DNA of 64,000 bases from contig JAJTGR010000021.1 in assembly GCA_021299375.1 (NCBI GenBank), positions 36,036 through 100,035 of the forward strand. The letters are read 5' to 3'. The position numbers and the translations under genes are program-made. This DNA is from Gemmatimonadota bacterium. Lineage in GTDB: Bacteria > Gemmatimonadota > Gemmatimonadetes > Gemmatimonadales > Gemmatimonadaceae. The notes under the pieces were generated by a model. The model made no database searches, was not told the DNA's origin, and saw only the letters and a list, made by a program, of their open reading frames with translations. Of the stretch, positions 45,483-55,345 are shown in pieces. The stretch's first letter is position 1. Each line of letters begins with the position of its first letter.

Positions 45483-46403
45483 GTGTCTGCACCGACGGCC
45501 GCTGACAGGAACGGGACCGTCCCGTCGTCGAGACTGGCGCGGCTGGCGCGCGTGCTCTGGCGGCTGGGCAGCTTCACGGTTGCCTGGGTACTCGCCCAGG
45601 GCATCTTCGAGTCGCTGGCCGGACCGGCGTTTGGTGCGCTGTCGCGCCGGCTAGGCGAGCCGGTACCGATGTACCCGTTCAGTATGCTCGCCGGCGTGCT
45701 CGGCGGGTGCTGGGCGGGGATCCGGTTCATGGACGTCGCCCCCTGGTCGGTGCTCGGGATTGGCGAGGGGGCGTGGCGCGTGCCTCGGCTGGCCATGGGT
45801 GCCGCCATGGGGACGGCAGCCATCGCCGTCACCATGGCGCTGTTGTGGGTCACGCGGCAGGTGCGCGTCGAAACCGTGTCGGCGCTGGCGTTCGTGGGCG
45901 ACACCTGGACGGGGACGGCGCTGCGCCTGCTGCTCGTGCTCGGGCCGGCGGCCCTGTGGGAGGAGCTGGCGTTTCGGGGGTACCTCTACGCGGTGGCGGA
46001 GGAAGCGGGGAGCCGCCTGTTGGCACGGAGCACCACGAGTGCGGCGTTCGGCCTGGTGCATCTCACGAATCCGGGGGCCGGACTGCGCACCACGCTGGTG
46101 GTGATGCTGGCCGGCTGGTGCCTGTGCATCGTGCGCGAGCGCGTCGGGTTGCCGGGGGCGTGGACGGCGCACCTGGCGTGGAACTGGGTCATGGCCGCGG
46201 TGCTGCACGTGCCGGTGAGTGGCCTGCCGTTCGCGACCCCTGGGTATCGCGCTGTGGTGGATGGCCCGGAGTGGCTGAGCGGCGGCAGCTGGGGGCCGGA
46301 GGGTGGCATGGTGGCCGCTCTGGTGCTCACGGCGGCCGTGGGACTGTCCGAGTGGCGAGGCCGGGTGCCGCGCCCGGGGCAGGCAGCGACAGACGTTTCG
46401 TAA
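45483..46403 (+). CDS. CPBP-family intramembrane metalloprotease
   Basis: A 306-residue membrane protein with about eight hydrophobic segments. The CPBP/Abi signature is complete: EELAFR (Glu160-Glu161...Arg165), His193 in SAAFGLVHL, and a later HLAWNW. In characterised members (Rce1-type) these residues bind metal for intramembrane cleavage of prenylated or other peptides. The GTG start is 24 nt after the thiolase stop. A ~15-residue polar N-terminus precedes the first helix. Its position among acyl-CoA genes does not suggest a specific substrate. Confidence 0.85.
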   Translation: MSAPTAADRNGTVPSSRLARLARVLWRLGSFTVAWVLAQGIFESLAGPAFGALSRRLGEPVPMYPFSMLAGVLGGCWAGIRFMDVAPWSVLGIGEGAWRVPRLAMGAAMGTAAIAVTMALLWVTRQVRVETVSALAFVGDTWTGTALRLLLVLGPAALWEELAFRGYLYAVAEEAGSRLLARSTTSAAFGLVHLTNPGAGLRTTLVVMLAGWCLCIVRERVGLPGAWTAHLAWNWVMAAVLHVPVSGLPFATPGYRAVVDGPEWLSGGSWGPEGGMVAALVLTAAVGLSEWRGRVPRPGQAATDVS

Positions 46404-46436
46404 GAACCCACTTTGCTCTCAAGGAGCGCTGGCGAT

Positions 46437-47306
46437 ATGTCGGACACGATGGATGGCAGTGCAGGAACACGGGCGGCGGTGATCGGCGCCGGACAGATGG
46501 GCAACGGCATCGCGCACGTGTTCGCGGCGAGCGGGCACGCGGTGACCATGATCGATGTCAGCGCCGACGCGCTTGAGCGCGGTCGTGACACGATCGCCAG
46601 AAACCTCGACCGTCAGGTCAAGAAGGGGGCGCTGGAGGCCGCGGCGGCCGACGCGGCACTGGCGCGCATTGCCACGGCCACGTCGCTGGACGCAGTCGCG
46701 GGCGCGCAGATCGTTGTCGAGGCGGCCACCGAGCGCACCGACCTCAAGTTCCGGATCTTCGAAGATCTCGACCGCCTGGCGCCGGCCGGCGCGATCCTCG
46801 CCACCAACACCAGCTCGATCTCCATCACCGAGATCGCCGCGCGCACGAAGCGCCCCGAACTCGTGATCGGCATGCACTTCATGAATCCGGTGCCGGTCAT
46901 GCAGTTGGTCGAGGTCATTCGCGGCCTCGCCACCAGCGACGAGACCACCCAGCGGGTCGTGGCCCTCGCCAGGGCACTCGGCAAGACGCCGGTCGAGGTG
47001 AACGATTACCCGGGCTTCGTGGCCAATCGCATCCTCATGCCGATGATCAACGAAGCGATCTACTGTGTCATGGAGGGGGTCGGGACGCCCGAGGCCATCG
47101 ACACCGTGATGAAGCTTGGCATGAATCACCCCATGGGCCCGCTCACACTGGCGGACTTCATCGGGCTCGACACCTGCCTGGCCATCCTCGAGGTGCTGCA
47201 CGAGGGGCTGGGCGATCCCAAGTACCGCCCGTGTCCGCTGCTGCGGAAGTACGTCGCCGCCGGCTGGACCGGCCGCAAGTCCGGCCGCGGCTTCTACCAG
47301 TACTGA
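46437..47306 (+). CDS. hbd: 3-hydroxybutyryl-CoA / 3-hydroxyacyl-CoA dehydrogenase
   Basis: NAD(P)-dependent oxidation of 3-hydroxyacyl-CoA. 289 residues, the normal single-domain length. The Rossmann motif is GAGQMG (17-22), and the family's [27 protein letters not shown] and [19 protein letters not shown] are all present, along with the C-terminal dimer domain ending in GFYQY. AAGGAG lies 10 nt before ATG 46437. Followed 4 nt later by acyl-CoA dehydrogenase; with thiolase upstream these can carry short-chain acyl-CoA turnover. Confidence 0.95.
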   Translation: MSDTMDGSAGTRAAVIGAGQMGNGIAHVFAASGHAVTMIDVSADALERGRDTIARNLDRQVKKGALEAAAADAALARIATATSLDAVAGAQIVVEAATERTDLKFRIFEDLDRLAPAGAILATNTSSISITEIAARTKRPELVIGMHFMNPVPVMQLVEVIRGLATSDETTQRVVALARALGKTPVEVNDYPGFVANRILMPMINEAIYCVMEGVGTPEAIDTVMKLGMNHPMGPLTLADFIGLDTCLAILEVLHEGLGDPKYRPCPLLRKYVAAGWTGRKSGRGFYQY

Positions 47307-47310
47307 CGCC

Positions 47311-48495
47311 ATGTCGCTCATCGCCCTTTCGGAAACCCAGCAGGAGATCCAGCGCCTCGCGCGCGACTACGCGCAGCGCGAGCTGGTGCCGCTGGCCGCC
47401 GAACGTGACCGCGAATCGCGCTTCGACCGCAGCATGGTCACGCAGATGGCGGAGCTGGGCTTCTTCGGGATGCTCATCCCCGAGGCATACGACGGGCTCG
47501 GGCTTGACGCCCAGAGCTACCTGCTGGCGCTCGAGGAGATCGCCGTGGCCGATGCCTCGGCCGCGGTGCTGCTGAGTGTCCACAATTCGCTGCCCACGCA
47601 GATGATCCTCAACTTCGGCACCGAGGCCCAGCGCGCGCAGTACCTGCCGGGGATGGCACGCGGTGACTGGCTCGGCGCCTTTGCGCTCTCGGAGCCCGAG
47701 GCCGGCTCCGACGCGGCGTCGCTGCGGACGCAGGCCGTGCGCGATGGCGACCACTGGGTACTCCACGGCACCAAGGCGTGGGTGTCACACGGCAGCGAGG
47801 CGGGAGTGCTGCTCTGCATGGCACGCACCGACGTGCCGGACGCACGCCGGGGCAGCAAGGGGATCTCCACCTTCATCCTCACGCCCGATCTTCCCGGCTT
47901 TCACCTGACCAAGAAGGAGAACAAGCTCGGGCTCCGCGCCTCGCCGACGCTGCAGATTGTGCTGGACACCTGCCGCGTTCCCGCCGACCGGCTGGTGGGC
48001 GAGGAGGGCAAGGGGCTCGGGTACGCACTCGGGTCGCTCGATCACGGGCGACTCGGCATTGCCGCGCAGGCCATTGGCATTGCCCGCGCTGCGCTCGAGG
48101 CCAGCGTCCGTTATGCCACCGAGCGCAAGCAGTTCGGCACGCCCATTGCCGACTTCCAGGCCATCCAGTTCAAGCTGGCCGACATGGCCACGCGCATCAC
48201 GGCCGCCCGCACACTGGTGCACGCGGCGGCGGCCGCCAAGGAGCGGGGCGAGAAGGTCACCCGCTACTGCAGCATGGCAAAGCTCTTTGCGACGGAGACC
48301 GCCATGTGGGTCACCACCCAGGCCGTGCAGGTGTTCGGCGGCTACGGCTATGTGACCGACTATCCCGTCGAACGGCATCTGCGCGACGCCAAGGTCACCG
48401 AGATCTATGAGGGTACCTCGGAGATCCAGCGCATCGTGATTGCGCGCGAGACCCTGGCCGCGGCCGCGGCGCTCGACGGTTCACTTCCCGACTGA
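47311..48495 (+). CDS. acyl-CoA dehydrogenase (short-chain type)
   Basis: FAD enzyme that introduces the alpha-beta double bond in acyl-CoA. 394 residues. Catalytic base Glu367 lies in YEGTSEIQR, as in short-chain and butyryl-CoA dehydrogenases; FAD motifs FALSEPEAGSDA and VFGGYGYVTDYPVERHLRDAK are present. Substrate preference is likely butyryl- or branched short-chain acyl-CoA. It starts 4 nt after the hydroxyacyl-CoA dehydrogenase stop and precedes leucine dehydrogenase by 13 nt, which fits degradation of branched-chain amino acids. Confidence 0.95.
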   Translation: MSLIALSETQQEIQRLARDYAQRELVPLAAERDRESRFDRSMVTQMAELGFFGMLIPEAYDGLGLDAQSYLLALEEIAVADASAAVLLSVHNSLPTQMILNFGTEAQRAQYLPGMARGDWLGAFALSEPEAGSDAASLRTQAVRDGDHWVLHGTKAWVSHGSEAGVLLCMARTDVPDARRGSKGISTFILTPDLPGFHLTKKENKLGLRASPTLQIVLDTCRVPADRLVGEEGKGLGYALGSLDHGRLGIAAQAIGIARAALEASVRYATERKQFGTPIADFQAIQFKLADMATRITAARTLVHAAAAAKERGEKVTRYCSMAKLFATETAMWVTTQAVQVFGGYGYVTDYPVERHLRDAKVTEIYEGTSEIQRIVIARETLAAAAALDGSLPD

Positions 48496-48508
48496 CACCC
48501 ACGCATTC

Positions 48509-49585
48509 ATGCCGTCTTTCGAAACCATGGCCGAGATGGGCCACGAGCAGGTCGTCTTCTGCCATGACAAAGCCTCCGGCTATCGCGGTATCATCGCCAT
48601 TCACGACACCACCCTCGGCCCGGCCCTTGGCGGCACGCGCTTCTGGCACTACGCCACGAGCGAGGCGGCCTTCATCGACGCCCTGCGCCTCTCGCGCGGC
48701 ATGACGTACAAGAACGCCGTGGCCGGCCTCAACCTCGGCGGCGGCAAGGCGGTCATCATCGGCGACAACAGGACGCCGCACCGCGAAATGCTGTTCCGGG
48801 CCCATGGCCGGTTCGTGGACTCGCTCGGTGGCCGGTATGTGACGGCCGAGGATGTCGGCACGACGGTCGAGGACATGGACTTCGTGCACATGGAGACGAC
48901 GCACGTGGCCGGCATCGGGTCCCGCTCGGGCGATCCGTCGAGTGTCACCGCGCGCGGGGTCTTCCGGGCCATCCAGGCCTCGGCGTTCCAACAGTGGGGC
49001 GGGAAGGAGCTCGCCGGGCGCACGGTGGCCATCCAGGGGCTCGGCAACGTGGGCTTCCATCTGGCCCGGGAGCTGCACGCCGCCGGGGCCCGGCTCGTGG
49101 TCACCGACATCGACACGGCGCGCATCGCCCGCGCGGTGGAGGAGTTCGGGGCCACTGCCGTCGGCCTCTCCGAGATCTATGCCGCCCGGGCCGACATCTT
49201 TGCGCCGTGCGCCCTGGGCGGCATCATCAACGACGAGACGCTCCCCCAGCTGCAGGTGGAGATCGTCTCCGGCGCCGCCAACAATCAGCTCCTCGAGGAC
49301 CGTCATGGCGACGAGCTCGAGGCGCGTGGCATCCTGTACGCGCCCGACTACGTGGCCAACGCCGGCGGGGTGATCAACGTGTACAGCGAACTCACCGGCT
49401 GGAGCCGCGAACGCTCGCTGCGCAAGGCCGACGAGATCTACGAAACGGTGCTCAGCGTGTTCAAGATCGCGCGCGAGCAGGGCATCCCGACCTATCAGGC
49501 GGCCGACCGCGTGGCCGAGCAGCGCATTCAGGCCGTGCGCGGTATGATCAGGACGTGGCCGCAGTACCCGAACAAGGAATCCTGA
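48509..49585 (+). CDS. leucine dehydrogenase (Glu/Leu/Phe/Val dehydrogenase family)
   Basis: NAD-dependent oxidative deamination of leucine or other branched-chain amino acids. 358 residues, as in Bacillus leucine dehydrogenases. Lys68 (GMTYKNA) and catalytic Lys80 (LNLGGGKAVI) sit at exactly the positions found in those enzymes; the nucleotide motif is QGLGNVG with Asp in VVTDID, and the NNQL and NAGGVINV segments are present. Together with the adjacent acyl-CoA dehydrogenase it suggests a branched-chain amino acid catabolic unit. The wider frame starts inside the preceding gene; ATG 48509 is used. Confidence 0.93.
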   Translation: MPSFETMAEMGHEQVVFCHDKASGYRGIIAIHDTTLGPALGGTRFWHYATSEAAFIDALRLSRGMTYKNAVAGLNLGGGKAVIIGDNRTPHREMLFRAHGRFVDSLGGRYVTAEDVGTTVEDMDFVHMETTHVAGIGSRSGDPSSVTARGVFRAIQASAFQQWGGKELAGRTVAIQGLGNVGFHLARELHAAGARLVVTDIDTARIARAVEEFGATAVGLSEIYAARADIFAPCALGGIINDETLPQLQVEIVSGAANNQLLEDRHGDELEARGILYAPDYVANAGGVINVYSELTGWSRERSLRKADEIYETVLSVFKIAREQGIPTYQAADRVAEQRIQAVRGMIRTWPQYPNKES

Positions 49586-49634
49586 GACGCCGCGCGTCTC
49601 CGTCGCACCGACCCATGCCCAGCGAGTGGACTTC

Positions 49635-50129
49635 ATGGTGGACATAGCCCAACCGGGAGAGCGCATCCCGATCGCGTCCGATCACGCCGGTTTCGAACTC
49701 AAGGAACGGCTGCGCACCGTACTGGCCGATCTCGGCTATGCGGTCGACGACATCGGGACGCACAGCACGGCCAGCACCGACTATCCGGACTATGCGCACC
49801 CGCTGTCGCAGCAGGTGTCCGACGGCGCGGCGGCGCGCGGTGTGCTGCTGTGCGGCACGGGGCTCGGCATGTCGTACGTGGCCAATCGCTACCCGGGCGT
49901 GCGCGCGGCCGTGGTGTGGTCTCCCGAAATCGCGGCGCTCGCCCGCAAGCACAACGATGCGAACGTGCTGGTGCTGCCGGCCCGCTTCGTATCCGACGAA
50001 GATGCCATCGCGATCCTGCGCACGTGGCTCGACACGCCATTCGAGGGTGGGCGGCACGAGGCACGCGTGAGCAAGATCGAACAGACCAACGAACGCAACG
50101 GGGCGGATGCCACGGGGAGTCCGGCATGA
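49635..50129 (+). CDS. rpiB: ribose-5-phosphate isomerase B
   Basis: Interconverts ribose 5-phosphate and ribulose 5-phosphate. 164 residues. Characteristic segments are [11 protein letters not shown] (His17), the catalytic Cys73 in [22 protein letters not shown] and the [13 protein letters not shown] ending. The C-terminus ([19 protein letters not shown]) is slightly longer than usual. ATG 49635 is favoured over GTG 49626. The stop overlaps glyA's start (ATGA), linking pentose supply and one-carbon metabolism in one transcript. Confidence 0.93.
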   Translation: MVDIAQPGERIPIASDHAGFELKERLRTVLADLGYAVDDIGTHSTASTDYPDYAHPLSQQVSDGAAARGVLLCGTGLGMSYVANRYPGVRAAVVWSPEIAALARKHNDANVLVLPARFVSDEDAIAILRTWLDTPFEGGRHEARVSKIEQTNERNGADATGSPA

Positions 50130-51424
50130 GTGAGGGAGCCAGCGCCGACTGGTCGCAGTGGGATCGCCTGCCGCCCGGAGATGCCCTTGTCGCGGCAGAT
50201 CCCGAGGTCGCGCACCTGATCGCCGAGGAGACGCAGCGACAGAGCGACGGCCTCGAGCTGATCGCCAGCGAGAACTTCGTGTCGCCGGCGGTCATGGAAG
50301 CCATGGGCTCGCCACTCACGAACAAGTACGCCGAGGGCCTGCCCGGCAAGCGCTATTACGGCGGCTGCGAAGTGGTCGATCGCGTGGAGCAACTGGCGAT
50401 CGACCGCGTCAAGCAGCTGTTCGGGGCCGATCACGCCAACGTGCAGGCGCACAGCGGCGCCTCGGCCAATGCCGCGGTGTTCCTCGCCTTCATGAAGCCG
50501 GGCGAGACGTTCCTCGGCATGGACCTGTCGCAGGGCGGCCACCTCACCCATGGCTCGCCGGTGAACTTCTCCGGGCTGCTGTATCGGGCGGTGTCGTATG
50601 GCGTCACCGCCGAGGGGCTCATCGATTACGACCAGATGCGGGCGCAGGCGCGAACGCACCGGCCGAAGATGATCATCGCCGGCTACAGCGCCTATTCCCG
50701 GGTGATCGACTGGCAGGCCTTCGCCGACGTGGCCAAGGAGGTCGGCGCGCTTTTCTGGGTGGACATGGCCCACTTCGCGGGGCTCGCGGCCACTGGCGTG
50801 TACCCTTCACCGGTGCCATACGCCGACGTGGTCACCAGCACCACGCACAAGACGCTGCGCGGCCCGCGCGGCGGCATCATCCTGTGCAAGGCCGAATACG
50901 CCAAGGCCATCGACAAGGCCATGTTTCCCGGTATGCAGGGGGGACCGCTGGAGCATGTGATTGCCGCCAAGGCGGTGGCCTTCCGCGAGGCACTGGAGCC
51001 GGCCTTCACGGCATACTGCCGCCAGGTGGTGGAGAATGCGCAGGTCCTCGCGCAGGCGCTTGTCGATCGCGGGTATCACATCGTGTCGGGAGGCACCGAC
51101 AACCACCTCATGCTGGTCGACCTGCGGAACAAGGGGCTCACCGGCAAGGTGGCGGAGAAAGCCCTCGACGTGGCCGGCATCACGGTGAACAAGAACACGG
51201 TGCCGAACGAGACGCAGTCGCCCTTTGTCACGAGCGGCATCCGCATCGGCACCCCGGCGGTCACCACGCGCGGCATGGGGGCTGAGGCGATGCACCGGAT
51301 TGCCGCGCTCATCGATCGGGTGCTGGTGGCGCCGGAGCACACGGCGACGCTCACGGCGGTCCGTGCCGACGTCAAGGCGCTGGCCGACCAGTATCCGCTG
51401 TATCGCGCCGTCGCGCGCGTGTGA
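50126..51424 (+). CDS. glyA: serine hydroxymethyltransferase
   Basis: PLP enzyme that converts serine and THF to glycine and 5,10-methylene-THF. 432 residues. The Schiff-base lysine is Lys242 in [53 protein letters not shown] and [10 protein letters not shown] match the family. It starts within the rpiB stop (ATGA), even though the reading frame itself stays open upstream. Its one-carbon product feeds the 10-formyl-THF used by purN and purH elsewhere in the window. Confidence 0.97.
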   Translation: MSEGASADWSQWDRLPPGDALVAADPEVAHLIAEETQRQSDGLELIASENFVSPAVMEAMGSPLTNKYAEGLPGKRYYGGCEVVDRVEQLAIDRVKQLFGADHANVQAHSGASANAAVFLAFMKPGETFLGMDLSQGGHLTHGSPVNFSGLLYRAVSYGVTAEGLIDYDQMRAQARTHRPKMIIAGYSAYSRVIDWQAFADVAKEVGALFWVDMAHFAGLAATGVYPSPVPYADVVTSTTHKTLRGPRGGIILCKAEYAKAIDKAMFPGMQGGPLEHVIAAKAVAFREALEPAFTAYCRQVVENAQVLAQALVDRGYHIVSGGTDNHLMLVDLRNKGLTGKVAEKALDVAGITVNKNTVPNETQSPFVTSGIRIGTPAVTTRGMGAEAMHRIAALIDRVLVAPEHTATLTAVRADVKALADQYPLYRAVARV

Positions 51425-51582
51425 GAGGCGGTCGGGGACGCTGTCATCGGGGTCCGAGGTCGCCCGGGAACCCGATGGCGGGCTGGCGGTCGTTGATATT
51501 GTGTCCGCCGCGCTTCCGCTCCAGTATTCACGGCGCTTCGCATTCCGCGCGGGGCAGTTCGTATCTCTCGAGGAGCAGGGCA

Positions 51583-51966
51583 GTGACCGAGTTGGCGTTC
51601 CGTGAGGGCATCATGGACCAGATCCGACTGCGCGAGCAGCGGTTCGACGAGCGCGCGTATCTGTTCGTGCTGTCGTCTCTCGAGCACTGCCAGGGCCGGC
51701 TCACCGAGCGTCGGCACATCAGTGGGCCGGAACTCGCGCATGCCTGTCGGGAACTCGCGCTGCAGCGCTTCGGCGTGATGGCAAAGCCGGTGCTCGAGCA
51801 TTGGGGCGTCCGCTCCACCAGCGACATCGGCGACATCGTCTTCACGCTGGTCGATCTGGGGCTGCTTATCAGCCAGGCGCACGATTCGCGCGACGATTTC
51901 TTCGGCGTGTTCGATTTTGCCGACGCTTTCGAGCGGGAATACCCGTGGAGTGCGACGCACGTCTGA
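51583..51966 (+). CDS. Minf_1886-family small conserved protein
   Basis: A 127-residue protein resembling the Minf_1886 (Verrucomicrobia/Planctomycetes-type) family: AYLFVLSSLEHCQG, ISGPELAHACRELAL, FGVMAKPVLEHWGVRSTSDIGDIVFTLVDLGLL and DDFFGVFDFADAF. Function unknown. GTG 51583 is chosen because AGGAG (51571-51575) lies 7 nt upstream and the homology begins just after; the longer open frame has no such signal. Same direction as glyA, 158 nt downstream. Confidence 0.8.
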   Translation: MTELAFREGIMDQIRLREQRFDERAYLFVLSSLEHCQGRLTERRHISGPELAHACRELALQRFGVMAKPVLEHWGVRSTSDIGDIVFTLVDLGLLISQAHDSRDDFFGVFDFADAFEREYPWSATHV

Positions 51967-52017
51967 GCGTGACGTGGTGACGGGCGCCGCGTCGGCGCCT
52001 CGGGCGGGAGCCTGACG

Positions 52018-53601
52018 GTGTTCCGCGTCACCACCGCGGCCGAAGCCGCCGCCCGCGACCGGGCCGCCATCGCGGCCGGGATCTCCGCGTTCGACCTCAT
52101 GCTCGCCGCCGGCACCGTCGCCGCCGCCGAAGTCCTGCGCCGGTTCGGCCATCAGCTGGGACACGGCGTGGCCCTGTTTGCGGGTACCGGCAACAACGGT
52201 GGCGATGCCTATGTGGCGGCGGCACAGCTCGCCCGCGCCGGCGTCACGGTGCGCCTGCATGCCGCTGGCCCACCGCGTACCCCCGACGCGATCCGCGCTG
52301 CCGCCCTGGCGGCGCCTGCGCTCGTTCACGGTGCACCCGGTGGCCATGAACGGGTGGTGATCGACGGGCTGCTTGGCACGGGACATCAGGGCCCGCTGCG
52401 CCGCGAGATTGCCGCCGCGTGCGTGCAGCTGCGGCAGGCATTCGAGCGGGGAGCCGTGCTCGTGGCGCTGGACGTGCCGACCGGCCTCGATGCCACGACC
52501 GGCGCCATCGCGGCCGGGAGCATGCCGGCGCACGTCACCATCTGCTTCGGTACCCTCAAGCGCGGCGTGCTGCTTCAGCGTGCCCACGCGGGCGCCATCG
52601 TGGTGGCCGACATCGGCCTCGACGGCGTTGCCGATCGCCCCGGTGACGACGACGCCGCGTGGCGCTGGGCGCACGGCCACGCGCTCGCCGCGCGCGTTCC
52701 CGCCATCGCCTGGAACGCACACAAGGGGACACGCGGGCGGGTGGGGCTCGCGGGCGGCCACGAGGGCATGGCGGGTGCGGTGGTGCTGGCGGCGCGTGCC
52801 GCGCTGCGAGGCGGGGCCGGGCTCGTTCATGCCCTCGTTGATCCGGCCAGCGTGCCGGCCGTGCAGGCGCTGGTGCCGCAGGCGCTCGTGCATCGGTGGC
52901 CCATGGCGTTCGAGACGGCCGACGACGGTCAGCACACGCGGCTGCGCCTCGACGCGCTGGCCATCGGCCCGGGGCTCGGGCGTTCGGCACGGTCGGCCGC
53001 CACTTTGGAGTGGCTGCTCGGCGCGCATCGGGGAACGCCGTTGGTGCTCGACGCCGATGCGCTCTGGCTGGCCGCCGATGCCGCGCAACGCCAGGGCGCC
53101 GACGCCGCGTCGGCGCTTCGCCGCTGGACGCGCGAAGTCCCGCACGCGGTGTGTACCCCACACGCCGGTGAGTTCGCGCGCCTCACGGGTGCACCGTGGC
53201 CCGACGCGTGGCAGGCGCGAGCCGACCGCCTGCGCCATTTCGCCGACACGGCCGGCGTCACCGTGCTGCTCAAGGGCACGCCGACGCTCGTGGCCGCACC
53301 GGGAAGCGCGTCGCTGCAAGTGGTGCCGCACGGCACCGCGCTGTTGGCCACCGGCGGCAGCGGTGACTGTCTCACGGGGATCATCGCGACGCTGCTGGCC
53401 CAGGGGGTGCGGGCCGAGGATGCGGCGGTGGTGGGCGCCACGCTGCATGGGGTGGCGGCGGAGCACGCGACCGTCGGTGCTGGAGTGCGCGGTGGTACGC
53501 TCGATGACATGCTGGAAGCCATGCCGGCGGCATGGCGGGCGCTGGAGCGGCCGGCGATGTACCCGCCCGGCGTGTTGGCGACACTCCCGGCACCGGCCTG
53601 A
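52018..53601 (+). CDS. nnr: bifunctional NAD(P)H-hydrate epimerase / ADP-dependent dehydratase
   Basis: Repairs hydrated NAD(P)H. 527 residues. N-terminal YjeF_N epimerase (~1-205): LFAGTGNNGGDAYVAAAQLARAG, VIDGLLGTGHQGPL, LDVPTGLDATTG. C-terminal ribokinase-like dehydratase (~225-520): GRVGLAGGHEGMAGAVVLAARAA, LVLDADALW, CTPHAGEFARLTG, VLLKGTPTLVA and the GSGDCLTGIIATLLAQG catalytic segment. GTG 52018 has GGGAG about 11 nt upstream. Cytoplasmic; fused two-domain form as in most bacteria. Confidence 0.95.
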   Translation: MFRVTTAAEAAARDRAAIAAGISAFDLMLAAGTVAAAEVLRRFGHQLGHGVALFAGTGNNGGDAYVAAAQLARAGVTVRLHAAGPPRTPDAIRAAALAAPALVHGAPGGHERVVIDGLLGTGHQGPLRREIAAACVQLRQAFERGAVLVALDVPTGLDATTGAIAAGSMPAHVTICFGTLKRGVLLQRAHAGAIVVADIGLDGVADRPGDDDAAWRWAHGHALAARVPAIAWNAHKGTRGRVGLAGGHEGMAGAVVLAARAALRGGAGLVHALVDPASVPAVQALVPQALVHRWPMAFETADDGQHTRLRLDALAIGPGLGRSARSAATLEWLLGAHRGTPLVLDADALWLAADAAQRQGADAASALRRWTREVPHAVCTPHAGEFARLTGAPWPDAWQARADRLRHFADTAGVTVLLKGTPTLVAAPGSASLQVVPHGTALLATGGSGDCLTGIIATLLAQGVRAEDAAVVGATLHGVAAEHATVGAGVRGGTLDDMLEAMPAAWRALERPAMYPPGVLATLPAPA

Positions 53602-53656
53602 CGCAACAGGTGTCGGTCGCTGCGGTGTCCAGCATCCCCGTTAGTACATTCCGGGC

Positions 53657-55336
53657 ATGCTGGACATCTCCTTCCTGCGCTCCCTCGTGCGCGCGGCTAT
53701 CGCCATCGGCTGCCTGACTGCCTGCGCACCGGTCTCCGGGACTGGCGGCGGTCTGGGCGGCGGGTCGGCAGGCTTCAGCCGCCGCGACGAACGGCAGCGT
53801 ATCGGCAGCTTCAGCACGGTGCAGGCGGTCGCGGTTTCCCGCCGGTTCGTGTACGCCGCCAGCGGCGGAGGCATCGCCGTCTACGACCGGGTCATGGAGG
53901 CATGGCTGCCGCCGCTCACACGCGATCAGGGGTTGATCGACCAGCAGATCACCGTGATCGCCGGCGACCCGGTCGAGGAGGCCGTGTGGTTCGGCGTACC
54001 CGGGGCCGTGGTGAGCTACCGGCCGCAGACCGAGCAACTCCAACGCACCATCGTGACCGGGGTGCCGGAATACATCGCCTTCGACCGCGGTGGCACCGGA
54101 GACGCCTTCGTGCGCAGCGCGGGCCAGTGGACCCGCATCTCGCGCATCGGCCTCAGCGCCCCGCTCGCGCAGCCGCCGGTGCCAGCGTCGGTCATCGCGC
54201 CGTCGACCCTGAACGATCTCTACACGCGCTTCCCCACGCTGCGGACACAACCCCAACTGCTGCTGCGCGAGCAGGCGGCCAATCGGCCGCTGCGCCAATT
54301 CGCGCTGCTCAGCGGCGCCGCGTCTCCAGAACGCGTGAGCGACGTGTGGCTCGGTACCGATGGCGACGGCCTCTATCGTCTCGATCCCACGTTGCTGCAG
54401 GCGCAGGCGCTGCGCTTCGGCCTGCTCGAGCCGGGCGTGGGCGCGTTGGCCCTCGCCGCCGATGGCGTCTGGGTGGCGGGGCTGGGCGTGCCGAGCAGCC
54501 GCGGCGGCCTTACGTTCGCCACCAGCGATCTGCAGCAATGGCGGTGGCTTGAAGGCACCATCAGCACACCGCTCACCGGCCTGCGGGCATACACGTTGGC
54601 GACCCGTGCCGAACGCGCATGGATGGGCACCGACCGCGGGCTCGTGCGGCTACGGCTCGACGGGGAAAACGACGTGGCGGCCTGGACGACCCTCGACGGG
54701 CTCCCCGACGACCGGGTGCTGGCCGTGGCGCCTCGTGACGAAGGCGCCTGGGTGGGCACACGGCGTGGCATGCAGTTCGTGAGTGACAGCGCGCGGGTCA
54801 GGTCCACTCGCACACGCGGACTTGGCGCGCGGCTGCTCGACAACACACCGGTGTATGCCTTGCTGTTCACGGGGGACACGCTCTGGGCGGGTACGGAATC
54901 CGGGTTGCTCGCCATTCCGCGCCCGGACGCCGTGGCGGGAGGCACACTCGCGCGCCCCCGCGCTCAGGATCCGGCGCTGCGTCGGCCCGTACGCAGCCTC
55001 GCGTGGAGCGACACGGTGCTGTTGGCCGCCACCGACGACGCCGTACTGCGTCTCGCCCCGCGCGGCGGCGTCGAACCGGTCCGCATTCCGGCGCTCGACG
55101 TGCTGCAGGTGGGGCAGGTGACGCGGGTGGCCATTGACAATCGTGCCATGTGGCTGGCCGGGACCACCGGCGTGGTGATGCTGTCGCGGCAGACCGGCGC
55201 GCTGCGTGTGCTGCGGGTGCCGGCTGATGTGCCTGGCCCCGTGCTCGACCTCGTGGCCAGCCGCGATTGGCTTTGGCTCGGTACCCCGCAGGGGCTGGTG
55301 CGCTATCGCCGTACCGGCGACGGCCTCGTACCATAG
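53657..55336 (+). CDS. beta-propeller lipoprotein
   Basis: A 559-residue surface or periplasmic lipoprotein with a perfect lipobox LTAC (Cys23). The body is made of ~40-50 residue blades with repeated phrases of the type VWFGVPGAVVSYRP, VWLGTDGDGLYRLDP, AWMGTDRGLVRLRLDG, LWAGTESGLLAIP, LWLGTPQGLVRYRR, which resemble the Reg_prop / two-component-propeller repeat. No kinase or enzymatic domain follows. A TACATT hexamer lies 6 nt before the ATG, consistent with a leaderless mRNA. Role unknown. Confidence 0.75.
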   Translation: MLDISFLRSLVRAAIAIGCLTACAPVSGTGGGLGGGSAGFSRRDERQRIGSFSTVQAVAVSRRFVYAASGGGIAVYDRVMEAWLPPLTRDQGLIDQQITVIAGDPVEEAVWFGVPGAVVSYRPQTEQLQRTIVTGVPEYIAFDRGGTGDAFVRSAGQWTRISRIGLSAPLAQPPVPASVIAPSTLNDLYTRFPTLRTQPQLLLREQAANRPLRQFALLSGAASPERVSDVWLGTDGDGLYRLDPTLLQAQALRFGLLEPGVGALALAADGVWVAGLGVPSSRGGLTFATSDLQQWRWLEGTISTPLTGLRAYTLATRAERAWMGTDRGLVRLRLDGENDVAAWTTLDGLPDDRVLAVAPRDEGAWVGTRRGMQFVSDSARVRSTRTRGLGARLLDNTPVYALLFTGDTLWAGTESGLLAIPRPDAVAGGTLARPRAQDPALRRPVRSLAWSDTVLLAATDDAVLRLAPRGGVEPVRIPALDVLQVGQVTRVAIDNRAMWLAGTTGVVMLSRQTGALRVLRVPADVPGPVLDLVASRDWLWLGTPQGLVRYRRTGDGLVP

Positions 55337-55345
55337 CGCGCGCTG

